A stretch of DNA of 64,000 nucleotides from Streptomyces curacoi (GCF_001513975.1 NZ_KQ947994.1:124001-188000); one strand, 5' to 3'; positions 1-8,164 are shown, counted from the stretch's first letter. Notes: generated by a model not told the origin, from the sequence alone. A program made the numbers and translations.

Positions 1-760
1 CCGTGTCACCGTGCCCGGGGAAGTGCTTGGCGGTGGCGGCCACTTGCCGCTGCCGCTGGTATCCGGCCACCTCGGCGGCGACCAGGCCGGCCACCGCGGC
101 CGGTTCGGCGCCGAAGGAGCGGACGCCGATGACCGGGTTGGCCGGGTTGACGTTCACGTCGGCCACGGGGGAGTAGTTCTGCCGGATGCCCATCGCGCGC
201 AGTTCCTGGCCCGCGAGGCGGCCGAGCGTGCGGGCGTCGGCGCGTGAGCCGCCGGCGCCGATGGCCATGGCGCCCGGGAAGAGGGTGGCGGGCTTGCCGA
301 CGCGGCAGACGATGCCATGCTCCTGGTCGGTGGAGATCAGGACGGGCAGGCCGCGGGGCCGGCCGAGGGACGCTTTCTGGATACCGTTCGACAGGTCGGC
401 GATCTGGTGCGGGTTGCGGGTGTTGTGGGCCCAGGTGAAGTAGATGATGCCGCCCACGCGGTACTTGGCGATCAGCTCGGCCGCCGTGCGGACGCCGATC
501 TCCTTGAGGTTGGCGTCGATGTCGGCCTGGTCGGGGGCGGTGGCGGAGTGGCCGTAGACCCGCATGACGAAGAGCTGGCCGACCTTCTCCGGCAGCGTCA
601 TCCGGGCGATGAGGGCGCGCAGTCTGCGGTCGTCGGGGGTGCCGGCGTGGGCGGTGCCGCCTGCGGCCAGGGCGGCGGTGAGGCCGGCGGTGGCCGCGAG
701 GACCGTACGTCTTGAAGGTGGTGCGGTGTTTCCCGTGCTTCCCGGGCTGCTGTCGGGCAC
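1..760 (-). CDS. Glycoside hydrolase family 3 protein, secreted (3' end cut by window edge)
   Basis: Reading leftwards from GTG at 760, the frame is open to the window edge. It begins with a twin-arginine-like leader (SRRTVLAATAGLTAALAAGG) ending near an AHA cleavage site, so the enzyme is probably exported. The mature part opens with a GH3 start (IARMTLPEKVGQLFVMR) and continues through STDQEHG to KHFPGHGDT, the typical beta-N-acetylhexosaminidase/beta-glucosidase block of the GH3 TIM barrel. The catalytic nucleophile and the rest lie outside the window. The start is supported by GGAAGGAG seven bases upstream. Likely role: hydrolysis of beta-linked sugars (cell-wall or chitin-type oligosaccharides) outside the cell; exact substrate unknown. 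Confidence 0.88.
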   Translation of the reverse strand, partial: MPDSSPGSTGNTAPPSRRTVLAATAGLTAALAAGGTAHAGTPDDRRLRALIARMTLPEKVGQLFVMRVYGHSATAPDQADIDANLKEIGVRTAAELIAKYRVGGIIYFTWAHNTRNPHQIADLSNGIQKASLGRPRGLPVLISTDQEHGIVCRVGKPATLFPGAMAIGAGGSRADARTLGRLAGQELRAMGIRQNYSPVADVNVNPANPVIGVRSFGAEPAAVAGLVAAEVAGYQRQRQVAATAKHFPGHGDT

Positions 761-1166
761 GTGCGCTCCTTCCGGAGGTGGTGCACTGAAGGAAACTTCC
801 GAGAAGTCACCAATAACCGGAAGGTTTCTGCCGGTCAAGGGAACGAACCGTAATCCAAGAGGGGCCGCCATCGGCGCAGTTGGAGGGGGGCGCGCCGATG
901 ACGGCGTGCTGCCGGCCGCGGTACGGCGGAGAGGGTGGTCAGCGATCGCAGCCAGCAGCGAGGGCCGACACCGCACCACGGTGACTCTCCGGCAGCTTGC
1001 GGGTTGGACGAGTGGGGGAGGGGCCGGGTTCCCGGCGATGGCCGGAATCCGCGAAGTCGGTAAGGCGGGGGCGGACGTGACGTGTGGGCGACGTGCGGTG
1101 GTCGGGCCGGGGTCCATCCCATGGACGTCCCGGCGGCGCAGCAGCCGGTCGGGCGATCATGAGGCC
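761..1166. other. Intergenic region between divergent GH3 and aroA genes
   Basis: About 400 bases with no convincing gene. Apart from the candidate minus-strand promoter at 810-838 and the weak GAGG ribosome site just before 1167, I see no repeat or strong hairpin. The open frames here have no protein-like conservation that I recognise. Confidence 0.6.
810..838 (-). promoter_or_regulatory. Candidate sigma-70-type promoter of the GH3 gene
   Basis: On the minus strand TTGACC (838-833) and TATTGG (815-810) are separated by 17 bases. They lie about 50 bases upstream of the GTG start at 760, just beyond its strong ribosome binding site. Seen by eye only; in GC-rich DNA such matches can be chance. 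Confidence 0.4.
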
Positions 1167-2402
1167 ATGCCCGTAGTCGACATCCCCGGTTCCAAGTCCA
1201 TCACCGCCCGTGCCCTCTTCCTGGCGGCGGCGGCCGACGGTGTCACCACCCTCGTACGGCCGCTCCGCTCGGACGACACCGAGGGCTTTGCCGAGGGGCT
1301 GACCCGGCTCGGGTACCGGGTGGGCCGGACACCGGACACCTGGCAGGTCGACGGCCGCCCGCAGGGCCCGGCGGTCACCGAGGCGGACGTCTACTGCCGC
1401 GACGGCGCCACCACGGCCCGCTTCCTGCCCACCCTGGCCGCCGCGGGCCACGGCACCTACCGCTTCGACGCCTCGCCCCAGATGCGCCGCCGCCCCCTGC
1501 TGCCGCTGACCCGGGCCCTGCGCGACCTGGGCGTGGACCTGCGGCACGAGGAGCGGGAGGGCCACCATCCGCTGACCGTGACGGCGGCCGGCGTGGCGGG
1601 TGGGGAGGTGACGCTGGACGCGGGCCAGTCGTCGCAGTACCTGACGGCGCTGCTGCTGCTCGGGCCGCTGACCGGCAAGGGTCTGCGGATCACCGTGACC
1701 GACCTGGTCTCGGTGCCGTACGTCGAGATCACGATCGCGATGATGCGGGCCTTCGGGGTGGAGGTACGGCGGGAGGGGGACGTCTTCGTCGTCCCGCCCG
1801 GCGGCTACCGTGCCACGACGTACGCGGTGGAGCCCGACGCGTCGACCGCGAGCTACTTCTTCGCGGCGGCGGCCGTCACGGGCGGTGAGGTGACCGTCCC
1901 GGGGCTGGGCGAGGGGGCGCTCCAGGGCGACCTCGGCTTCGTCGACGTACTGCGGCGGATGGGCGCGCGGGTGTCGGTGGGCGCGCGGGCGACGACGGTC
2001 CGTGGCACCGGCGAACTGCGCGGCGTCACGGTCAACATGCGGGACATCTCCGACACCATGCCGACCCTCGCGGCCCTCGCGCCGTTCGCCTCCGGGCCGG
2101 TGCGGATCGAGGACGTGGCGAACACGCGGGTGAAGGAGTGCGACCGGCTGGAGGCGTGTGCGGAGAATCTGCGGCGGCTGGGGGTGGGGGTGACCACCGG
2201 GCCGGACTGGATCGAGATCCAGCCGGGTGTGCCGGTCGCGGACGGTACGGAGATCAAGTCGTACGGCGACCACCGCATCGTCATGTCCTTCGCGGTGACC
2301 GGGCTTCGGGTGCCGGGAATCTCGTTCGACGACCCCGGATGCGTACGGAAGACCTTCCCCGGCTTCCACGAGGAGTTCGGGGCGCTGCGCGCGAGGCTGT
2401 GA
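1167..2402 (+). CDS. aroA: 3-phosphoshikimate 1-carboxyvinyltransferase (EPSP synthase), stand-alone paralogue
   Basis: A 411-residue EPSP synthase, which joins shikimate-3-phosphate and phosphoenolpyruvate in the shikimate pathway (cytoplasm). Key family motifs are present: PGSKS with the following R near residue 16, SSQYLTALLLL, VSVPYVEITI, DISDTMPTLAALA, RVKECDRLEA, YGDHRIVMSF and CVRKTF. The loop normally read as NAGT (E. coli 94-97) is DGAT here, placing alanine where glycine 96 normally sits. The asparagine of the SxTNR motif is alanine. The start at 1167 was chosen because the protein then begins right at the conserved first strand; the frame is open farther upstream but without family features. 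No other shikimate genes are adjacent, so this is probably a second copy, as seen in several Streptomyces. Confidence 0.93.
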   Translation: MPVVDIPGSKSITARALFLAAAADGVTTLVRPLRSDDTEGFAEGLTRLGYRVGRTPDTWQVDGRPQGPAVTEADVYCRDGATTARFLPTLAAAGHGTYRFDASPQMRRRPLLPLTRALRDLGVDLRHEEREGHHPLTVTAAGVAGGEVTLDAGQSSQYLTALLLLGPLTGKGLRITVTDLVSVPYVEITIAMMRAFGVEVRREGDVFVVPPGGYRATTYAVEPDASTASYFFAAAAVTGGEVTVPGLGEGALQGDLGFVDVLRRMGARVSVGARATTVRGTGELRGVTVNMRDISDTMPTLAALAPFASGPVRIEDVANTRVKECDRLEACAENLRRLGVGVTTGPDWIEIQPGVPVADGTEIKSYGDHRIVMSFAVTGLRVPGISFDDPGCVRKTFPGFHEEFGALRARL

Positions 2403-2425
2403 CGGGGGTCGACAGGGGTCGACGG

Positions 2426-3078
2426 GTGGGCTTGAAGCTGGCAGGACCGGTGCTGGAGGGCGCGCTGGTGCGTCCGGAGCCGCTGGAGCATCGGCATGCG
2501 GCCGATCCGGCGGTGGCGGCCGAGCCCAGGACCGCGGGTCCTACGCGTTCACGTGGGCGCCGCGGGCGCAGGAGGTCGGCGACTACATCGACGCGCAGGT
2601 CGCCCGGGCGGCTGGCGCCGTAAGCGCAGGTCTCGGTCGCCTCGGGCCGGGCGGTCGGCGCCACCTCGTACACGCCTCCGAGGAGTGGGGCGTGTCCCGG
2701 GTGGAGCTGAAGACGGACGCCCGCGACGAGCGCTCCCGCGCGGCCATCGCGAGCGTCGGCGCCCGCTTCGAGGGGGTGCTGAGGAACTGGTCCCGCTCCT
2801 GGGTGCCGGGGGAGGAGAGGCGGTTGCGTGACTCCGCGGTCTTTTCGATCACGGCGGGCGAGTGGCCCCCGGTGCGGGGGCGGTTGGAGGAGCGGGTGGC
2901 GGGGTTCTTGTCGCGGGCGCGGGCGGTGGCCCAGCCGGTGCCGCCGGGGGGAGAGCTCTCGGCGCCGGGGCGGAGGGGGCAGGCCGGGGCGGGGTTCGTG
3001 GGTGCGTACGGTCATCTCGGGGACCCCGCCCGGCTCGGGAAGTTACGCCTCGTCCGGCACAACCGCGCCGTCCCGTAG
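2426..3078 (+). pseudogene. Decayed GNAT (RimJ/RimL-type) acetyltransferase
   Basis: Remnants of one acetyltransferase are spread over different frames. From GTG 2426 the frame gives LVRPEPLEHRHAADPAVAAE. After a frameshift near 2530 another frame reads YAFTWAPRAQEVGDYIDAQVARAA, and around 2629-2667 a further frame reads QVSVASGRAVGATSY. The last frame continues HASEEWGVSRVELKTD and then ERSRAAIASVGARFEGVLRN (acetyl-CoA binding region) to a stop at 3078. The stretch normally between GATSY and the ELKTDAR block, about 50-60 residues, is missing. At least two frameshifts plus an internal deletion make a functional product very unlikely. The 3' tail past about 2915 no longer resembles the family and runs into the convergent MFS gene. 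Confidence 0.8.
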
Positions 3079-4281
3079 TTCCGGCGTGCTCGTGCCGACG
3101 TAGGCCACTGCCAGCACACACAGCAGCCCGCCCGTGACCAGGGCGGTCGCGCCGGACGACCAGCCGGCGACCAGGCCGCCGCGCATATTGCCGAGGTGCG
3201 GGCCGGCCTGGCCGACGATCTGCTCGGCGGCCGTCACCCGGCCGAGCAGGGCGTCAGGGGTGCAGGTCTGGACGATCGTGCTGCGGGAGACGACGGACAG
3301 GGCGTCGGCGGCACCGGCCACCACCAACAGCCCCAGCCCGGCCCAGGGGTTGGTCATCAGGCCGAACAACCCCAGCGCCGCGCCCCAGGCCCCCGCCCCG
3401 CACAGCATCACCAGGCCGGGGCGGCCCAGGCGGGTGACCGAACCCGACAGGGCCGTGGCCGTGACGCCGCCCACCGCGAGGGCCGACAGGAACAGGCCGA
3501 GGGTGCGCGGGTCGTCGCCGAAGCGCTCGGCGTTGATCAGTGGGAAGAGGCTGACCGGCATGGAGAGGACGGTCGCGGCGAGGTCGGTGATGAGTGCGCC
3601 GCGCACCACCCGGTGGCCGGCCAGGAAGCACAGGCCGTCCAGGACGCCGTGCAGGCCGGCCCGCGACGGCTCGCCCTCGGGCGGCAGCGCGGGCAGGCCG
3701 AAGGCGCCGTAGAAGGCGAGGCCGAAGCTCAGGGCGTCCAGCAGATAGCAGACGCCGATGCCGAACAGGCCGAGGAACACACCGCCCAGCGCCGGGCCGA
3801 GAAGCATCATCGCCTGGCCGGTGACCTGGTTGAGGGCCAGCCCGGCCGCCACCTGTTCCTTGGGCAGCAGCCGCGGTACGAACACCCCCGCCGCCGGGCC
3901 GCCGACCGCGCCGAAGCAGGAGCCGGCCGCCACCAGGGCGAGGATCCCGGCCACCGGCACACCTCCGGTGAAGCCCTGCACCGCGAGGAGCAGCACGCAG
4001 ACCGCCTGTCCGACGGTGGCGACCAGGAATATCCGCCGCCGGTCGCCCCGGTCCACCCACGACCCGGCGAACAGGCCCACACACACCATGGGCAGCGCCT
4101 GCGCGAGACCGACCGCACCGCTCCAGACCGTGCTGTGCGTCATGTCCCAGACCTGGTACATGACGGTCACCATGGTCATGAAGCTGCCGAGCACGGACAC
4201 CGTCCGCCCGATCAGCAGCCGCCGGAAGACGGGCGAGGTGCGCAGCGGCCGTACGTCGATCAACGTACGGGCGAGGCTCAT
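3043..4281 (-). CDS. MFS transporter, EntS/MFS_3-type exporter
   Basis: A 412-residue integral membrane protein with about 12 hydrophobic segments. It carries the cytoplasmic loop DRGDRRRIF between helices 2 and 3 and the FVPRLLPKEQVAAGLALNQVTGQAMMLLGPALGG region typical of the enterobactin-exporter-like branch of the major facilitator superfamily. These proteins pump out small hydrophilic or drug-like compounds with proton antiport. There is no adjacent biosynthesis gene to suggest a substrate. The start at 4281 gives MSLARTLIDVRPLRTSPVFRRLLIGRTVS, a normal N terminus for the group. Its 3' end overlaps the tail of the GNAT pseudogene on the other strand. Confidence 0.88.
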   Translation of the reverse strand: MSLARTLIDVRPLRTSPVFRRLLIGRTVSVLGSFMTMVTVMYQVWDMTHSTVWSGAVGLAQALPMVCVGLFAGSWVDRGDRRRIFLVATVGQAVCVLLLAVQGFTGGVPVAGILALVAAGSCFGAVGGPAAGVFVPRLLPKEQVAAGLALNQVTGQAMMLLGPALGGVFLGLFGIGVCYLLDALSFGLAFYGAFGLPALPPEGEPSRAGLHGVLDGLCFLAGHRVVRGALITDLAATVLSMPVSLFPLINAERFGDDPRTLGLFLSALAVGGVTATALSGSVTRLGRPGLVMLCGAGAWGAALGLFGLMTNPWAGLGLLVVAGAADALSVVSRSTIVQTCTPDALLGRVTAAEQIVGQAGPHLGNMRGGLVAGWSSGATALVTGGLLCVLAVAYVGTSTPELRDGAVVPDEA

Positions 4282-4376
4282 GAGGGCATGGCGGGGCGCG
4301 GGGCGGTTTCGGGCACGAGGGGTGACGCTATACGGCGGCCTCGGCGCCGGGCCACCGAATTTCTCCTAGGCCCTGG

Positions 4377-4392
4377 CTGGGCCAATGCCCAG
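4377..4392 (-). terminator. Possible terminator hairpin after the isomerase gene
   Basis: CTGGGC (4377-4382) and GCCCAG (4387-4392) form a six-base stem with a CAAT loop, just beyond the stop codon at 4400. There is no uridine run, so only a weak call. Confidence 0.35.
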
Positions 4393-4399
4393 GCCCCGC

Positions 4400-5200
4400 C
4401 TAGGCCGACTCGTTCAGCAGCCGCGACAGGTGGTCCCGGCCCGCGCCGAGCAGCTCCGGGAGCGGGGCGGCGGACTCGTACCACCGCTTCTCGTACTCCC
4501 AGCACAGCCACCCGTCCCAGCCGTGCCGGGAGAGGACCTCCACGCACTCGGCGAGCGGCAGCACCCCGGCGCCGAGCGGCAGCGGGGTCGTGTCGTCGGC
4601 GGAGGCGATGTCCTTGACCTGGACGTAGCCGAGATACGGGGCGAGGGCCGCGTAGGTCTCCGAGGGCTGCTCGCCGCCGAGCCAGGTGTGCATCACGTCC
4701 CACAGCGAGCCGACGTGGCGGTGGCCGACCAGGCCGAGGACGCGGATCGCGTCGGCGCCGGTGCGGTGCGAGTCGTGGGTCTCCAGCAGGATCCGTACGC
4801 CCAGATCGGCGGCGTGCTGGGCGGCCGTGCCCAGGCGCCGCGCGGCGATCGCGTCCGCGCTCTCCCGGCTCTGCTCCGGGTCGGCGCCGGGGAACACCCG
4901 GACGAATCCGGCGCCGAGGTCGTGGGCGAGGTCCAGGAGGGTACGGATCTCCTCGATCACGGGCCCGTCGTCACCGGGCGCGGCGACCCGGGCATACCCC
5001 GCCAGGCCCAGGAGCTCGATGCCGGCGGCCTTGAACTCGGCCGCCACGTCCGCCCGTTCGTCGGGGCCGAGGCCCGGGTGCACCGGCTCCTCCGGGTGCG
5101 TGCGCAGTTCGACACCGTGATAGCCGTGCGCGGTCGCGAGCCGCAGCACGTCGGGGAGGGGGAGACCGGGGACGCCGAGGGTGGAGAACGCCAGTTTCAT
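4400..5200 (-). CDS. Sugar phosphate isomerase/epimerase family protein (xylose isomerase-like TIM barrel)
   Basis: A 266-residue AP endonuclease 2/xylose isomerase-like barrel: MKLAFSTLG at the N terminus, YHGVELR, a metal-ligand-like region ILLETHDSHRTGADA, GSLWDVMHTW, YVQVKDI and a C-terminal GWLCWEYEKRW. This fold isomerises or epimerises sugars, inosose-type ketoses or related compounds using a divalent metal. The start at 5200 is preferred because it gives the family N terminus and has AAGG eight bases upstream; an in-frame GTG at 5209 is the alternative. Substrate unknown; neighbours give no pathway. Confidence 0.85.
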   Translation of the reverse strand: MKLAFSTLGVPGLPLPDVLRLATAHGYHGVELRTHPEEPVHPGLGPDERADVAAEFKAAGIELLGLAGYARVAAPGDDGPVIEEIRTLLDLAHDLGAGFVRVFPGADPEQSRESADAIAARRLGTAAQHAADLGVRILLETHDSHRTGADAIRVLGLVGHRHVGSLWDVMHTWLGGEQPSETYAALAPYLGYVQVKDIASADDTTPLPLGAGVLPLAECVEVLSRHGWDGWLCWEYEKRWYESAAPLPELLGAGRDHLSRLLNESA

Positions 5201-5246
5201 GCCTCCCACCTTGCCAGGGAATCCACCCGGCGCACATCCGGCAGTC

Positions 5247-5333
5247 GGGCCCGGAGCCCGAGGCGGGCCGGGAGCCCCGAGGCAGGCCCGGAGCCGCGAC
5301 GCGGGCCCGGAGCCCCGAGGCGGGCCCGGGCGC
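5247..5333. repeat. Imperfect 19-bp tandem repeat, about 4.5 copies
   Basis: The unit GGGCCCGGAGCCCCGAGGC recurs with small changes between the two minus-strand genes (5200 and 5349). Non-coding in any convincing frame; each unit can pair with the next through GGGCCC. Confidence 0.75.
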
Positions 5334-5348
5334 CCCGCACTTGGCGCC

Positions 5349-6281
5349 TCACTCCGGCGTGCCGTGCAGATCCAGGCGCCAGTCCTGCCCGATCAGGTCC
5401 TTGCCGAAGGAGCGGTGGGGTCGCTCCGCGACCAGCACGAAGCCCTGGCGCCGGTAGACGCGGCGGGCGTCGGCCAGGACGTCGTTGGTCCACAGGACGA
5501 GGTCGCGGTACCCGGCGCCGCGCGCGAAGTCGATGACCGAGGTGACCAGTCGGCCGCCGATGCCGAGGCCGCGGGCGTCGGGCTCGACGAGGAGCAGGCG
5601 CAGCCGGGCGGTGGCGGGGGCCTCGTCCCGTACGCACATCACGCACCCCACCGGCCGTCCGTCCAACTCGGCGATCCACACCCGCTCCAGATGCGGATCG
5701 TGGTCCTGCGCGAAGTCCGCGACGATCCTCGCCACCAGCCCCTCGTAGTCGGCGTTCCAGCCGTACTCGGCGGCGTACACGGCGGCGTTGCGCTGCACGA
5801 TCCAGCCCAGGTCGCCGGGGCCCGGCTCGCGCAGCAGCACGTCCTCGCGGCGGGGAGGGCGGCCGTGGGACAGGATCGTGCGGACGGTCGTCATCGCCTC
5901 GGCCAGGCGTGGCCGTTCGGCGGCCGGCACGGTCGACAGCAGTGCGCCGACCGCTTCGTTCGACCGCTCCTCCAGCAGCTTGCCGGTCTCGCGGCCACGC
6001 GCGGTGAGCGTGACGCTCCGGCGGCGGGGGTCGCGCCGGGAGGCCGTGCGCTCGATGAGCCCGTCCTGCTCGAACTTGTTCAGGATACGGCTCAAGTACC
6101 CCGCGTCCAGGGAGAGTTCGGCCCGCAGATCGGCCGCGTCGGTGCGCGGGGAATGGGCGAGCTCGTACAGGACGCGGGACTCGGTGAGGGTGTACGGGGC
6201 GTAGAGGTGGCGGCTGTAGTCGAGGGCGCCGATGACGTTCGTGTAGAAGCGGTTGAAGGCGCGGATGTCCTGGACGGTCAT
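5349..6281 (-). CDS. MarR-type regulator fused to a GNAT acetyltransferase
   Basis: A 310-residue two-domain protein. Residues about 1-145 form a MarR winged helix (FNRFYTNVIGALD, DLRAELSLDAGYLSRILNKFEQDGLI recognition helix, RRDPRRRSVTLTARG wing). Residues about 155-310 form a GNAT fold with VGCVMCVRDE and the acetyl-CoA binding loop LLLVEPDARGLGIGGRLV followed by ARRVYRRQGFVLV. This bifunctional architecture is widespread in actinobacteria, but substrates are mostly unknown; it may couple detoxifying acetylation to gene control. A MarR-like palindrome lies 33-47 bases upstream of the start (6314-6328), suggesting autoregulation. Confidence 0.92.
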   Translation of the reverse strand: MTVQDIRAFNRFYTNVIGALDYSRHLYAPYTLTESRVLYELAHSPRTDAADLRAELSLDAGYLSRILNKFEQDGLIERTASRRDPRRRSVTLTARGRETGKLLEERSNEAVGALLSTVPAAERPRLAEAMTTVRTILSHGRPPRREDVLLREPGPGDLGWIVQRNAAVYAAEYGWNADYEGLVARIVADFAQDHDPHLERVWIAELDGRPVGCVMCVRDEAPATARLRLLLVEPDARGLGIGGRLVTSVIDFARGAGYRDLVLWTNDVLADARRVYRRQGFVLVAERPHRSFGKDLIGQDWRLDLHGTPE

Positions 6282-6313
6282 GATCGTCGACCCCCGGGTG
6301 GCTGCCTCGGATT

Positions 6314-6328
6314 GTTGACTCAGTCAGA
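6314..6328. promoter_or_regulatory. MarR-type operator upstream of the MarR-GNAT gene
   Basis: TGACTCAGTCA (6316-6326) is a perfect odd palindrome preceded by T, giving TTGACTCAGTCA. MarR proteins commonly bind TTGAC-type inverted repeats near their own promoter. It lies about 35 bases before the start at 6281. Confidence 0.6.
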
Positions 6329-6369
6329 GATGCCGTCGGGTCGAGCCTAGGACGTCCGCGCCCCCGCGG

Positions 6370-6966
6370 CTACCCCTCGACGGCCGGCCGGTAGACGCAC
6401 ACCTGCACGCCCGTCTTCCCGGTGGCTGTCGACACGAGCTCGAACGGCCGCTTCCCGCCGTCCTCCGGGAAGATCGACTTGCCGCCGCCGAGCAGCACCG
6501 GCATGACGACGAGCTGGAGCTCGTCGACCAGCCCCTCCTGGATGAGGGTGCGGACCAGGGTCGGGCTGCCCATCATCGCCAGGTCGCCGCCCTCGCGCTC
6601 ACGCAGCTCACGGATCCGGGCGACGGCCTCGCTGCCCGGGATGCGGGTGGTGTTGTTCCAGGTCAGCTCGTCGTCGCCGAGCGTGTCGGTGACGACGTAC
6701 TTCTTGAGGGAGTTCAGCCGGTCGGCGAAGGGGTCCCCGGCCCGCTCGGGCCAGGCACCGGCCATCGTCAGATACGTACGACGCCCGTACAGCAGTGCCT
6801 CGGCCTTCTCCAGCCCCTCGGTGAACGCGGGGCCGAGCACCTCCGGGTCGAAGTACGGGTTCGACCAGCCACCGTGCGCGAAGCCGCCGTCGGTGTCCTC
6901 CTCGGGGCCGCCGGGGGCCTGGACGACGCCGTCGAGGCTGATGAACTCGGTGATGACGATGCGCAT
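6370..6966 (-). CDS. Dihydrofolate reductase family protein (RibD C-terminal domain)
   Basis: A 198-residue single-domain reductase: MRIVITEFISLDGVVQAPGG at the N terminus, LLYGRRTYLTMAGAWP, KYVVTDTL, LRELREREGGDLAMMGSPTLVRTLIQEGLVDELQLVVMPVLLGGGKSIFP. This is the YwjB/YyaP-like branch of the RibD-C/DHFR superfamily, NADPH-dependent reductases of mostly unknown physiological substrate. The start at 6966 was chosen over an in-frame upstream start because it has AGGAG seven bases before the ATG and matches the family N terminus. It is oriented away from the DinB gene. Confidence 0.88.
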   Translation of the reverse strand: MRIVITEFISLDGVVQAPGGPEEDTDGGFAHGGWSNPYFDPEVLGPAFTEGLEKAEALLYGRRTYLTMAGAWPERAGDPFADRLNSLKKYVVTDTLGDDELTWNNTTRIPGSEAVARIRELREREGGDLAMMGSPTLVRTLIQEGLVDELQLVVMPVLLGGGKSIFPEDGGKRPFELVSTATGKTGVQVCVYRPAVEG

Positions 6967-7081
6967 GGAGGTACTCCTGTTGCTTGCTCGGGTGTGACGG
7001 CATGAGAGACCGGAACGCGACCGGAAACTCATCGTTGGGTGAGTCCTATGCGCGGAACGAGGGATTCAGTAGGGGCTGCGG

Positions 7082-7165
7082 CCCACCGGGTACTTCCCAC
7101 CGGGTGCGGCCCACCGGGTGCTTCCCACCGGGAGCGTTCCACCGGGTGCGTCCCACCGGGAAAAC
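7082..7165. repeat. 14-bp tandem repeat, six copies
   Basis: Six consecutive 14-base units of the form CCCACCGGGTGCKT, with only a few substitutions (last unit degenerate). The array sits 40 bases before the DinB start. Fourteen is not a multiple of three, so it is not a coding repeat. Confidence 0.9.
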
Positions 7166-7204
7166 CCCGGTGCCCGGAGATCACGCGCCTGACAGACTGC
7201 CCCG

Positions 7205-7804
7205 ATGACCGCCACCGACCCCAGGGAAGACCTCCGCCGCTGCCTCCAGGACGCCCGCGACGCCCTCCTGTGGAAGCTCGACGGGCTCTCGGAGTACGAC
7301 ATCCGCCGCCCGATGACGCCGACCGGCACCAACCTGCTCGGCCTGGTCAAGCATCTGACCGGCGCGGAGGCGTTCTACCTGGGCGAGACCTTCGGGCGTC
7401 CCTGCCCGGCACCCCCGCTCTGGATCACCGGCGACGCCGCCGAGCCGAACGCCGACCTGTGGGCGACCGCCGACGAGACACGCGAGCGGATCGTCGACGA
7501 CTACCGCCGGGTCTGCGCCCACGCCGACGCGACGATCGCGGCCCTGCCCCTCGACGCGGTCGGCCGGATCCCCGGGGACCCGCCGGTCGACATCACCCTC
7601 CACCGTGTCCTCGCCCATCTGATCGGCGAGACGCATCGGCACGCCGGCCACGCGGACATCGTGCGCGAACTCGTCGACGGGGCCGCGGGTTTGCGTACCA
7701 AGGACGCCAATATGGCGCCGGGTGACGCGGGCTGGTGGGAGCAGCACCGGGAGCGCGTGGAGCAGGCCGCTCGCGCGGCTGCGGGGAACACGCGGGACGC
7801 CTAG
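7205..7804 (+). CDS. DinB/DUF664 family protein (putative mycothiol-dependent enzyme)
   Basis: A 199-residue four-helix-bundle protein: LLWKLDGLSEYDIRRPMTPTGTNLLGLVKHLTGAEAFYLGETFGRP, then HRVLAHLIGETHRHAGHADIVRELVDG. The DUF664 branch of the DinB superfamily has a metal site built from histidines (here HLTGAE and HLIGETHRHAGH), and related actinobacterial members act as mycothiol-dependent transferases or isomerases. Substrate unknown. The start at 7205 has no clear ribosome binding site, so translation may be leaderless or weak. The upstream region is a short tandem repeat. Confidence 0.85.
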   Translation: MTATDPREDLRRCLQDARDALLWKLDGLSEYDIRRPMTPTGTNLLGLVKHLTGAEAFYLGETFGRPCPAPPLWITGDAAEPNADLWATADETRERIVDDYRRVCAHADATIAALPLDAVGRIPGDPPVDITLHRVLAHLIGETHRHAGHADIVRELVDGAAGLRTKDANMAPGDAGWWEQHRERVEQAARAAAGNTRDA

Positions 7805-7847
7805 GTTCTCCGGGCCGGGGCCCTGTGGGCCCTGTCGGCCCTGTCGC

Positions 7848-7968
7848 CGTCCCGCGCCCGTCCCGCGCCCGTCCCGCGCCCGTCCCGCGCCCGTCCCGCG
7901 CCCGTCCCGCGCCCGTCCCGCGCCCGTCCCGCGCCCGTCCCGCGCCCGTCCCGCGCCCGTCCCGCGCC
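7848..7968. repeat. Perfect 11-bp tandem repeat, eleven copies
   Basis: The unit CGTCCCGCGCC is repeated eleven times without a mismatch (121 bases) in the 360-base gap between the convergent DinB and LacI genes. Preceding bases (CCCTGTGGGCCCTGTCGGCC) look like a related degenerate tract. The rest of the gap to 8164 contains no gene or hairpin that I can support. Eleven bases is about one helical turn. Confidence 0.95.
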
Positions 7969-8164
7969 CACGCGGGGCCGGCGCCGACACCGGCGCGCGC
8001 AGCCTGCGGGGCATGGCCGGCTTCGCCCTCCACCGGTCTAACCTGCCCGCGTGTGCCAGGAGAGGTCCGCAGCACCGCCGGTTCGAGCGCAACGTTGCCG
8101 AGCTGCGCGGCATCGGCGTACGGGTTCCTTTACGGCGAGCACGGTTTTGTACTCGCCTCGGGTC

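Noticed and set aside
7848..7968. Possible CRISPR array
   Set aside because: The units are contiguous, with no spacers, and there are no cas genes.
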